45,464 nucleotides of DNA from assembly GCA_030446005.1 (NCBI GenBank), contig JASUSP010000007.1, positions 1 to 45,464 of the forward strand. Reading direction: 5' to 3'. The first letter of the stretch is position 1, and each line of letters opens with the position of its first letter. A program made the position numbers and the translations under genes. The notes under the pieces are model-generated. The model saw only the letters and a program-made list of their open reading frames with translations, was not told the DNA's origin and made no database searches. Below, piece by piece: positions 35,428-43,169 of the stretch. This DNA is from Tepidanaerobacteraceae bacterium. GTDB lineage: Bacteria > Bacillota > Thermosediminibacteria > Thermosediminibacterales > Thermosediminibacteraceae.

Positions 35428-35500
35428 AGAATAAGGAATAAACTAATGTGTAAACTAAGGTGGGCAGAACAATTTCACTCCATAGGAAGGGGGTGAATCG

Positions 35501-35734
35501 ATGGAGGTACTGGAGAGAGTAAAGAAGATAATTGCGGATCAGTTGGGCATCGATGAGGATGAAGTGGTACCCGAAGCTTCCTTTATCGATGACCTAGGTG
35601 CAGATTCCCTGGACATCGTGGAATTAATCATGGCGTTTGAAGAAGAATTTGACCTAGAAATTCCCGATGAAGATGCCGAAAAGATTAAAACCGTTCAGGA
35701 TGCGGTAGATTACATAAAAAACCGTATCTCATAA
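35501..35734 (+). CDS. acpP: Acyl carrier protein
   Basis: Carries growing acyl chains on a phosphopantetheine arm. The 77-residue acidic helical protein has the attachment site S36 in [20 protein letters not shown] near 35487 is a strong ribosome site. The gene is flanked by a possible own promoter and a downstream hairpin at 35744, which would let it be expressed above the rest of the operon. Confidence 0.98.
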   Translation: MEVLERVKKIIADQLGIDEDEVVPEASFIDDLGADSLDIVELIMAFEEEFDLEIPDEDAEKIKTVQDAVDYIKNRIS

Positions 35735-35743
35735 AGTCTATTC

Positions 35744-35774
35744 GTAAGTCCCGTGATACCGTCGCGGGACTTAC
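35744..35774 (+). terminator. Hairpin between acpP and fabF
   Basis: A perfect 10-bp stem (GTAAGTCCCG at 35744-35753, CGGGACTTAC at 35765-35774) with an 11-base loop; only TTTGAATAT follows, so it is a weak or partial terminator. It may cut readthrough into fabF or protect the acpP 3' end. Confidence 0.55.
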
Positions 35775-35807
35775 TTTGAATATAGCATAGTTTGGAGGAG
35801 AACAATA

Positions 35808-37052
35808 ATGAAAAAACAAAGAGTGGTTGTTACAGGATTGGGGGTCATATCTCCGGTTGGTACGGGCAAGGAAAAGTTCTGGAATTCCCTTTTGGAAGGA
35901 AAATCCGGCATTGATTATATTACGCGCTTCGAATGCGATGATTTCCCTACGAGGATTGCTGGGGAAGTAAAAGATTATAACCCAGAGGAATTTATAGAAA
36001 AAAAAGAATTAAAAAGGCTTGATAGGTTTACTCAGTTTTGCATAGGAGCCGCTAAAATGGCCATCGATGATGCGAAACTGGACCTCGTGGCACTCGACCC
36101 GACGAGGATGGGTGTGGTGATGGGGTGCGGCATAGGCGGCATAGAAACCTGGGAAGAACAGCACAAGGTTTTGCTGGAAAAAGGCAACAGGCGCGTAAGT
36201 CCTTTTTTCATACCAATGCTGATTTCCAATATGGCATCGGGACAGATTTCGATGTTTTTTAACCTTAAAGGACCCAATTTTACGGTAACTACTGCCTGCG
36301 CCTCAGGTACCACCGCTATTGGCCAGGCATTCAGGATACTTCAAAACGGCGAGGCGGATGTGATGCTGGCCGGAGGAGCCGAAGCGCCTATAACGCCGCT
36401 CGCCCTTGCGGGATTTTCTGCAATGAAAGCACTTTCCACCAGAAATGAGGACCCCGTCAAGGCAAGCAGACCGTTTGACAGAGATAGAGACGGATTCGTC
36501 ATGGGAGAAGGTGCGGGGGTGCTGGTGCTGGAGACTCTGGAACATGCCCGAAAAAGGGGCGCCCGCATATACGCGGAAATATTGGGTTACGGAGCCACCG
36601 CCGATGCATATCACCTGACGCAACCGGCGCCGGAAGGAGAAGGTACAAAAAGGGCCATGATGGCGGCCATCGAAGATGCCGGCATTAAACCTGAGGAAGT
36701 TGATTATATCAACGCTCACGGCACGTCCACTCCTCTCAATGACAAATTCGAAACTCTAGCTATAAAGAGCGTCTTCGGGGAACATGCATACAAACTCTTG
36801 ATTAGCTCTACAAAATCCATGACGGGACACCTGCTGGGAGCGGCGGGAGCTGTAGAAGCTATAGCTACAGTGATGACGGTTTATTCCGACGAAGTGCATC
36901 CGACCATAAATTACGAAAACCCGGACCCGGATTGCGATTTGAATTATGTGCCCAATATTGCAGTAAAGAGGAAAATAAATTACGCCCTTTCCAATTCTAT
37001 GGGATTCGGCGGTCACAACGCAACCATATTAATCGGAAAGATGAAAAATTAG
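35808..37052 (+). CDS. fabF: 3-oxoacyl-ACP synthase II
   Basis: Elongates acyl-ACP with malonyl-ACP. The 414-residue thiolase-fold enzyme has the nucleophile C164 in TACASGTTAIG, one histidine in NAHGTSTPLND and the other in TGHLLGAAGAVEA. GGAGGAG near 35793 precedes the ATG. It closes the fab genes; fabZ and the acetyl-CoA carboxylase genes are not in the window. Confidence 0.97.
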   Translation: MKKQRVVVTGLGVISPVGTGKEKFWNSLLEGKSGIDYITRFECDDFPTRIAGEVKDYNPEEFIEKKELKRLDRFTQFCIGAAKMAIDDAKLDLVALDPTRMGVVMGCGIGGIETWEEQHKVLLEKGNRRVSPFFIPMLISNMASGQISMFFNLKGPNFTVTTACASGTTAIGQAFRILQNGEADVMLAGGAEAPITPLALAGFSAMKALSTRNEDPVKASRPFDRDRDGFVMGEGAGVLVLETLEHARKRGARIYAEILGYGATADAYHLTQPAPEGEGTKRAMMAAIEDAGIKPEEVDYINAHGTSTPLNDKFETLAIKSVFGEHAYKLLISSTKSMTGHLLGAAGAVEAIATVMTVYSDEVHPTINYENPDPDCDLNYVPNIAVKRKINYALSNSMGFGGHNATILIGKMKN

Positions 37053-37070
37053 GTTTTGTAAAGAGGTTTT

Positions 37071-37799
37071 ATGATGGTTATCGATGAAAAAAGAAGAGAG
37101 CAATTAAAAAAACTGGAGGAAATTCTTGGAGTACATTTTGAGGACCCAAATATTTTAAACCAGGCCTTGATTCATCCATCATACGCTCACGAAAGAGGCT
37201 TACCCCATAACGTGCACAATCAGAGACTTGAATTTTTGGGAGATGCAGTGTTAGAATTAGTAATAAGCGAGTGGATTTACAAAGACTACCCGCACTATAC
37301 CGAGGGGGAACTTACGAAATTAAGGGCGCTCCTTGTATGTGAAGAAAGCCTGGCAGCGCTTTCGCACGATCTGAACTTGGGAGATTACCTGATAATAGGA
37401 AAAGGTGAAGAAATTACCGGAGGCAGAAAAAAGGAGTCCATCCTCGCCGATACGTTTGAGGCTCTTATAGGGGCTATGTACCTTGATAGAGGCTTGGAGG
37501 CCGTGTCAGCCTTTATCAAGGACAAATTTAGAGCCATCGTGGCAAAGGCACAGGCAGGTAAACTGTCGAACGATTATAAGACATTTCTCCAGGAGATGCT
37601 CCAAAGGATATCGCCAGACAAAGTAACTTATACGGTCATAAAAGAGGAAGGACCTGACCACGACAAGACCTTCTTTGTCGAGGTCAGCTGGAAGGACGAT
37701 GTGTTAGGAAGGGGCAGCGGCAAAAGCAAGAAAGAGGCGGAACAGGATGCGGCAAAATCGGCGATACGATTCTTAAAAAACAGAAATATAATAAAATGA
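37071..37799 (+). CDS. rnc: Ribonuclease III
   Basis: Cuts double-stranded RNA in rRNA and mRNA maturation. The 242-residue protein has the catalytic signature QRLEFLGDAVLELV near 51-64, the second acidic site in ADTFEALIGAMYLD, and a C-terminal double-stranded RNA-binding domain from about 165 with GKSKKEAEQDAAKSA. GAGG near 37062 supports either of two adjacent ATGs (37071, 37074). It usually precedes smc directly; here spoVS lies between. Confidence 0.96.
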   Translation: MMVIDEKRREQLKKLEEILGVHFEDPNILNQALIHPSYAHERGLPHNVHNQRLEFLGDAVLELVISEWIYKDYPHYTEGELTKLRALLVCEESLAALSHDLNLGDYLIIGKGEEITGGRKKESILADTFEALIGAMYLDRGLEAVSAFIKDKFRAIVAKAQAGKLSNDYKTFLQEMLQRISPDKVTYTVIKEEGPDHDKTFFVEVSWKDDVLGRGSGKSKKEAEQDAAKSAIRFLKNRNIIK

Positions 37800-37812
37800 T
37801 GTTGCCATCTTA

Positions 37813-37841
37813 GAAGGAATTTTGTGCAACTTATAGAATAT
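37813..37841 (+). promoter_or_regulatory. Sigma-H-like promoter of spoVS
   Basis: GAAGGAATT at 37813-37821, an 11-bp spacer, and ATAGAATAT at 37833-37841 fit the Bacillus sigma-H pattern RnAGGAWWW-N11/12-RnnGAATWW (from memory) at every defined position. In B. subtilis spoVS is known to be sigma-H dependent. The start codon is 35 bp downstream. Confidence 0.75.
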
Positions 37842-37875
37842 ATTAAATAAAAAAAATTAAGGGGGTATATGTAGA

Positions 37876-38136
37876 ATGGAAGTACTAAAGGTATCAGCTC
37901 AATCAAAACCCAAGGCCGTTGCTGGTGCTCTGGCAGCCGTCCTGAGGGAAAAGGGAGTGGCTGAGCTTCAGGCGGTAGGAGCTGGAGCCGTCAACCAAGC
38001 TGTAAAGGCAATTGCAATTACCAGAGGTTTTGTGGCTCCTAATGGCATCGATTTGGTTACTGTTCCTGCCTTTGCAGAGATTGAAATTGACGGCGAAGAA
38101 AGAACAGCAATAAAATTTATAGTAGAACCCCGTTAA
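37876..38136 (+). CDS. spoVS: Stage V sporulation protein S
   Basis: 86-residue Alba-like protein, among the most conserved sporulation proteins. MEVLKVSAQSKPKAVAGALA, AVGAGAVNQAVKAIAI and the C-terminal GEERTAIKFIVEPR match the family. In Bacillus it affects septation and coat formation; the molecular role is unclear and nucleic-acid binding has been suggested. AAGGGGG at 37859-37865 is the ribosome site. It forms its own unit, with a sigma-H-like promoter in front and a strong terminator behind. Confidence 0.95.
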   Translation: MEVLKVSAQSKPKAVAGALAAVLREKGVAELQAVGAGAVNQAVKAIAITRGFVAPNGIDLVTVPAFAEIEIDGEERTAIKFIVEPR

Positions 38137-38160
38137 AATTGTGAAATTATATGGAATGAA

Positions 38161-38190
38161 ATACCTGTCTTTTCAAAGACAGGTATTTTT
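38161..38190 (+). terminator. Strong terminator after spoVS
   Basis: ATACCTGTCT at 38161-38170 pairs with AGACAGGTAT at 38177-38186, followed by five T at 38186-38190 (the first shared with the stem). It isolates spoVS from smc. Confidence 0.88.
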
Positions 38191-38205
38191 ATTTGCGTAT
38201 TTGTA

Positions 38206-38214
38206 TGGTAAAAT
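38206..38214 (+). promoter_or_regulatory. Possible extended -10 promoter of smc-ftsY
   Basis: TGGTAAAAT is an extended -10 element (TGnTAnAAT type), 50 bp before the smc start. No clear -35 box is seen. A promoter is expected because a strong terminator lies just upstream. Confidence 0.35.
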
Positions 38215-38263
38215 CAAAAGGGTAAAAAGGTCAACCTGAGAGTAAAAAGGAGGTTTGCCTTTT

Positions 38264-41200
38264 TTGTATCTAAAGAAAATCGAACTTCACGGTTTCAAAT
38301 CCTTCGCTGACAGGACGGAAATAGAATTTGAGCCCGGAATCAACGCCATAGTCGGCCCAAACGGCAGCGGGAAAAGCAACATCACCGATGCCATAAGATG
38401 GGTCCTGGGAGAACAGAGCATTAAAACTTTAAGAGGGTCAAAATTGGAGGATGTCATATTTGCAGGCAGTCAGAAAAGAAAACCCATGGGCATGGCAGAG
38501 GTTTCGATAGTCCTTGATAACTCGGATTACCTCCTCCCTCTGGAATATTCGGAGGTGTGCATAACCCGGCGGACGTTCCGTTCGGGAGAAAGCGAATTTT
38601 ATTTAAACAAACTTCCGTGCAGGTTAAAGGATATACAAGAACTGTTCATGGATACCGGTATAGGGAAAGACGGCTATTCGATTATCAGCCAAGGAGAAGT
38701 GGACGAATTTTTGATGGCAAGGCCTGAAGAAAGACGGCTGATTTTCGAAGAAACCGCCGGCATTATGAAATATAAGGTCAGGAAAAAAGAAGCGGAAAGA
38801 AAACTCGAAGAAACGATGGCGAATTTGGCGAGGGTGGACGACATTTTATCGGAAATAAAAGTCCAGCTCGATACATTGTACGTCCAGAGGATGAAGGCGT
38901 TGGAATACAAGGAGTTGTCGGAAAGGCGAAAGTTGCTGGAGGTAAATCTGCTCCTTCTGGAATATGAAAAAATCATCGAAAGATTGGCAAAAGTAGAGAA
39001 AGTTCTGTCGGAAAAAGAAGCTGCCTTATTAGATATAAGAGGTAAAAGAGTACATATAGAAGAAAGGATGGTTCGACTCAAGGAGGAACTTCAAAAAAAG
39101 AAGGGAGAATACGAAAAACTTCGCGGAGAGTTTTTTGAGAAAAATACAAAGAAAATAGAACTGGAAAAAGAAAAAAAGTGGCAGGAAGAAAGATTGCGAA
39201 AGCTGAAAGAAGATTTGGACATTACCGCTCAGAAGCTTGATATATTGAAAGCCAAATTGGATGGCGCTCAAAAACAGTTCTGCGCTAATTTAGAAAAACT
39301 GGAGCAAAAGATAAAGGAAATAAACAAAACTGATGCCCGATTGCGAAAAAAGGAAGAAGAGCTGGCAGCGTTAGACGGCGATATAAAGGAAAGGCAGCGG
39401 GAAATGGAAAACCTGAAAGGCGATGTGATAGACCTTCTGAATTCCGCTTCGAAAATTAAGAATACCATTGCAAGTTTAAGTACGATGAAAAGCAATATGA
39501 AGAAGCGTTTGATGCAGATTGACCAGGAATTGAAAGGCGTAAAGGAGGCCAATTCTCTGACATTGAAGGAGCTGGAGAATGCGGAAAAAAGGCTGTCCGA
39601 TGTCAGGGAAAAAATAGAGAAAGTAAGCGAAAAAATCGAATCGGAAAAAAGAAATCTGGAAAAATTTACCCGCGAATACCGCGAAAGCAGCAGACTGTTG
39701 CAGGAGAAAATTATATCCTTAAACGAATTAAAATCCCGGTACAAAATCTTAGAAGAAGTGAATCAAAACTATGAAGGCTATCAGCAGGGGGTAAGGAATC
39801 TCCTTTCCCATATTAAGTCGGGAAGGATTTACATAGAGGGCATTTATGGCACCGTTGCGGAAATCATAAAGGTGAGCGAGAGGTTGGAAACTGCTATTGA
39901 ATCTGCGTTAGGAGGAGCACTACAAAACGTAGTATGTGAAAGTGAACAAATCGCGAAAAAAGCTATAGAATACTTGAAAAAGAATAACCTTGGCCGTGTG
40001 ACGTTTCTTCCACTTACATCGGTGCGGCCGAGAGTCTTAAGTTCCCATGAAAATTGGGTTCTTGAACAGTCCGGCTGTTTGGGTGTAGCCTGCGAATTAA
40101 TAAATTATGACGAGAAATTCAAGCCGGTTTTACTACATCTACTGGGGAGGGTGATTGTGGCGGAGGATGTTGACAGCGCTATGGAAATTGCAAAAAAAAC
40201 GGATTTCGGACTAAAAGTAGTGACGTTAGAAGGAGAGATAATAAATCCCGGTGGTTCGATAACGGGAGGCAGCATAAAAAAAACAAGCCTTATCCTGACC
40301 AGAAAAAGAGAGTTTGAAGAGATTAAAGAAAAGCTACAGGGAGAAGAAGCGAAATTTTGTGACTTAAAAACCAAAATTGTCGGGATAGAGGAAAGAATTC
40401 GTAATACTCAAAAGTCCATCGATGAATTAGGAAAAATCCTTCATTCTTACAATGCGGATATGGCAGGACAAGAAAGGGAAATAGCAGGAAAAAAAGGACT
40501 TTTAAGAGAACGGCAGGAAAGGGAAAAAATTTTAAATCTCGAAAGAAGACAGATAGAGGAAGAATTAAGGGAGATAGAACAAGAGATTGCCAGGGTGGAA
40601 AGGGACAAAAATTCTATTGAAGAGCTAAACAAGGATCGGGAGCGCAAAGTCGAGAATTTAAAGCGGGAAATAGAGGAAAAGCTAAAGTCAAGGGAAGCTA
40701 TCGAAAAAGAAATAAAGGAATTGAGGCTATTTTTAAATGGACTAGAGCAGGAAAAATTGAGTTTGAAATATCAGATTCAAAATTTAGAGCAAAATGTAAG
40801 CGAATGGGAAAAAGAGCAAAGTGAATTGGTAGATAATATCGGGAAGCTAGAGGAGGAAATCGCTTCTACTTCAAACAAGATAACGACATTGGAGGCTCGT
40901 TTAAAAGATATATCGGAGGAACAGAAGATTTTGAAAACCGTCATTGAAAACCTCGAGGACGACAGAACAAAACTTGAAGATGAAATGGACGCATTGGGGA
41001 AAAGTATCGCCGATATCGAGAGAGAGGAAAAGAGAAAAGAGGTTTCTTTGAGTGAAACGAGGGTAAAACAGGCTTCGCTCAAGGTTGAGCTGGAGCATAT
41101 AGTAAAGACTCTTGCGGAAAGATACTCCCTTTCTTTAGAAGATGCAATGGATTTAAAACAAGGGACTTCAGATGTCGAAAGGATAAAGCAGGAACTTTTT

Positions 41201-41821
41201 TCGGTAAAAAATAAAATTGAAGGGATCGGCGCGGTCAACATGAACGCCATCGAGGATTACGAAAATTTAAAATCAAGATATGAATTTATGAAAGTCCAGA
41301 GGGATGACCTTATCGAAGCCAAGATGAAACTCGACGATCTCATAGATGATTTAACAAAAACCATGGAAGAGATGTTTTTGGAAACCTTCAAGAAGATAAA
41401 GAGGGAATTTCAGAAGGTTTTTGCCGAGCTTTTCGGGGGTGGCAAGGCCGAATTAATTTTGACGAACGAGTCGAAACCTCTTGAGGCAGGTATTGAAATA
41501 GAAGTCCAGCCGCCCGGGAAAAAACTGCAGAATTTGTCGCTTCTTTCCGGGGGAGAGAGGGCTCTTGCGGCCATAGCACTGCTTTTTTCGATATTGAATA
41601 TCAAATCAACGCCCTTTTGTATTTTGGATGAGATAGAGGCAGCCTTAGACGATGCCAACATAGATAGATTTACCCGTTATTTGAAAAAGATATCCGAACA
41701 TACCCAGGTGATAATAATCACCCACAGGAAGGGCACGATGGAAGTAGCCGATGCCCTTTACGGTATAACCATGGAAGAAACGGCGGTATCGAAATTGATT
41801 GCCGTTAAACTGGAAGAATAG
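38264..41821 (+). CDS. smc: Chromosome segregation protein SMC
   Basis: Condensin ATPase that organises the chromosome with ScpA and ScpB. The 1185-residue protein has Walker A GPNGSGKSN at 31-39, a long coiled coil (about 165-500), the hinge (about 503-665), the returning coiled coil (about 670-1010), then the signature LSGGERALAAIA near 1094 and Walker B CILDEIEAALDD near 1119. TTG 38264 was chosen over TTG 38255 because it leaves 10 bases after GGAGG (38249-38253) and gives the standard MYLKKIELHGFKSFA start. It precedes ftsY by 14 bp. Confidence 0.96.
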   Translation: MYLKKIELHGFKSFADRTEIEFEPGINAIVGPNGSGKSNITDAIRWVLGEQSIKTLRGSKLEDVIFAGSQKRKPMGMAEVSIVLDNSDYLLPLEYSEVCITRRTFRSGESEFYLNKLPCRLKDIQELFMDTGIGKDGYSIISQGEVDEFLMARPEERRLIFEETAGIMKYKVRKKEAERKLEETMANLARVDDILSEIKVQLDTLYVQRMKALEYKELSERRKLLEVNLLLLEYEKIIERLAKVEKVLSEKEAALLDIRGKRVHIEERMVRLKEELQKKKGEYEKLRGEFFEKNTKKIELEKEKKWQEERLRKLKEDLDITAQKLDILKAKLDGAQKQFCANLEKLEQKIKEINKTDARLRKKEEELAALDGDIKERQREMENLKGDVIDLLNSASKIKNTIASLSTMKSNMKKRLMQIDQELKGVKEANSLTLKELENAEKRLSDVREKIEKVSEKIESEKRNLEKFTREYRESSRLLQEKIISLNELKSRYKILEEVNQNYEGYQQGVRNLLSHIKSGRIYIEGIYGTVAEIIKVSERLETAIESALGGALQNVVCESEQIAKKAIEYLKKNNLGRVTFLPLTSVRPRVLSSHENWVLEQSGCLGVACELINYDEKFKPVLLHLLGRVIVAEDVDSAMEIAKKTDFGLKVVTLEGEIINPGGSITGGSIKKTSLILTRKREFEEIKEKLQGEEAKFCDLKTKIVGIEERIRNTQKSIDELGKILHSYNADMAGQEREIAGKKGLLRERQEREKILNLERRQIEEELREIEQEIARVERDKNSIEELNKDRERKVENLKREIEEKLKSREAIEKEIKELRLFLNGLEQEKLSLKYQIQNLEQNVSEWEKEQSELVDNIGKLEEEIASTSNKITTLEARLKDISEEQKILKTVIENLEDDRTKLEDEMDALGKSIADIEREEKRKEVSLSETRVKQASLKVELEHIVKTLAERYSLSLEDAMDLKQGTSDVERIKQELFSVKNKIEGIGAVNMNAIEDYENLKSRYEFMKVQRDDLIEAKMKLDDLIDDLTKTMEEMFLETFKKIKREFQKVFAELFGGGKAELILTNESKPLEAGIEIEVQPPGKKLQNLSLLSGGERALAAIALLFSILNIKSTPFCILDEIEAALDDANIDRFTRYLKKISEHTQVIIITHRKGTMEVADALYGITMEETAVSKLIAVKLEE

Positions 41822-41835
41822 AAAGGGGTAAGGCA

Positions 41836-42732
41836 ATGGGATTTTTTGAACGCTTGAAACAAAGCCTTGTAAAAACCAGGAATCAGTTGGCGGAAAAGAT
41901 AGAAGGTATTATCAAATTTTCCGCAAAGATTGATGAAGATACATTGGAAGAACTTGAAGAGGTATTAATCAGTGCCGATATCGGCGTAAGCGCTTCGGAA
42001 AAGCTTTTATCGCAGCTGAGGGAGAAAGTAAGGGCGGAAAAGATACGCTTGCCAGAAGAATTGAAAGGGGCCTTAAAAGAGGAAATAATAAAGGTGTTTC
42101 CGGCGGAAAAATTGGAAATAGTTCCTCCAACAATAATCCTCGTGGTAGGGGTTAACGGGGTGGGGAAGACCACCACCATCGGAAAGCTGGCCTATAGATT
42201 CAAGGCCCAGGGCAAAAAGGTGATTCTTGCGGCAGCCGACACCTTCAGGGCCGCTGCCGCCGAACAACTTTCTATTTGGGGTCAGCGGGTGGGCGTCGAT
42301 GTCGTTAAACATCAGGAAGGGTCTGACCCGGCGGCGGTTTTGTTCGATGCCATCCAGGCCGGGAAAGCCCGCCGAGCGGATATAATCATCTGTGATACGG
42401 CCGGCAGGCTCCATACCAAGAAAAATTTAATGGAGGAGTTGAAAAAGCTCTACAGAGTCAGCGAAAAGGAGTACCCGGAAGCAAAAATAGTGAGCCTGCT
42501 GGTTTTAGACGCTACCACCGGCCAAAACGCCATAGCCCAGGCGAAGATTTTCAAAGAAGCCGTCAATATATCGGGGATAGTGCTTACTAAACTGGACGGA
42601 ACTGCAAAGGGCGGTGTGGCCGTAGCCATAGCTTCGGAATTGAACCTGCCGGTATTTTTTATCGGTGTGGGTGAAGGGATGGATGACCTGGAGGAATTTG
42701 ACCCGAAAGCCTTTGCGGATGCCATACTGTGA
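41836..42732 (+). CDS. ftsY: Signal recognition particle receptor FtsY
   Basis: SRP receptor GTPase that docks ribosome-SRP complexes at the membrane. The 298-residue NG-domain form lacks the long acidic A domain of E. coli. It shows the N domain (about 1-85), P-loop GVNGVGKTTT with K111, DTFRAAAAEQL, DTAGRLH, TKLDGTAKGG and GVGEGMDDLEEFDP. AAAGGGG precedes the ATG. Its partner ffh lies in the next unit. Confidence 0.97.
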   Translation: MGFFERLKQSLVKTRNQLAEKIEGIIKFSAKIDEDTLEELEEVLISADIGVSASEKLLSQLREKVRAEKIRLPEELKGALKEEIIKVFPAEKLEIVPPTIILVVGVNGVGKTTTIGKLAYRFKAQGKKVILAAADTFRAAAAEQLSIWGQRVGVDVVKHQEGSDPAAVLFDAIQAGKARRADIIICDTAGRLHTKKNLMEELKKLYRVSEKEYPEAKIVSLLVLDATTGQNAIAQAKIFKEAVNISGIVLTKLDGTAKGGVAVAIASELNLPVFFIGVGEGMDDLEEFDPKAFADAIL

Positions 42733-42741
42733 AATTTTCTG

Positions 42742-42770
42742 TTGACTGGAATCGCCTTATAGTATAAAAT
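42742..42770 (+). promoter_or_regulatory. Sigma-A promoter of ylxM-ffh-rpsP-khpA
   Basis: TTGACT at 42742-42747 and TAAAAT at 42765-42770 with a 17-bp spacer, each one base from consensus, starting nine bases after the ftsY stop. Confidence 0.65.
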
Positions 42771-42777
42771 TTAAGTA

Positions 42778-42799
42778 TGTAAAGTTTTAGACCTTTACA
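42778..42799 (+). repeat. Hairpin at the start of the ylxM leader
   Basis: TGTAAAG at 42778-42784 pairs with CTTTACA at 42793-42799 across an 8-base loop. It would sit at or near the 5' end of the transcript and its right arm touches the AGGTG ribosome site, so it could stabilise the mRNA or limit ylxM translation. Confidence 0.45.
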
Positions 42800-42808
42800 G
42801 GTGAAAAA

Positions 42809-43168
42809 ATGCCGGATTTGGTAAGAATAAGTCTCTTGTATGATTTTTACGGAGCTTTTTTAACCGAGAAGCAAAGGGAATTTTTCGAACTTCATTTTTT
42901 CAACGATTGGTCTTTGAGCGAGATAGCGAAAAATTACGGTGTTACCCGTCAGAACGTGTTCGATGTGGTGCATCGTTCAACCGCCTTACTGGAAGACTAT
43001 GAAAAAAAATTGGGCATGGTAGAAAGGTTTTTGGCCATGACGAGGGATATAAAGAGAATCCTGAAATCCCTCGAAGAACTGGAACCTTTTGTCACGGGAG
43101 AAGGAAAGGCGAAATTGGAGAAAATTCATAATGAACTTGCCATGCTTATTAAAGAAGGGTGTGAATGA
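42809..43168 (+). CDS. ylxM: YlxM/p13-like helix-turn-helix protein
   Basis: 119 residues, the usual companion of ffh. The segment LTEKQREFFELHFFNDWSLSEIAKNYGVTRQ and the following VFDVVHRS are a sigma-70 region 4-like helix-turn-helix. In streptococci the homologue modulates SRP GTPase activity; whether it binds DNA here is unknown. AGGTG just before the ATG is the ribosome site. It is followed by ffh after one base. Confidence 0.92.
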   Translation: MPDLVRISLLYDFYGAFLTEKQREFFELHFFNDWSLSEIAKNYGVTRQNVFDVVHRSTALLEDYEKKLGMVERFLAMTRDIKRILKSLEELEPFVTGEGKAKLEKIHNELAMLIKEGCE

Positions 43169-43169
43169 T

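Noticed and set aside
39268-39744. Reverse-strand open frames opposite smc
   Set aside because: They mirror the Lys/Glu-rich coiled coil as Ser/Phe-rich strings, a known artefact of codon use opposite coiled-coil genes.
38800-41300. Repetitive-looking A/G-rich sequence
   Set aside because: It is the coding sequence of the SMC coiled coil, not a DNA repeat or CRISPR array. No regularly spaced direct repeats of CRISPR type were seen anywhere in the window.
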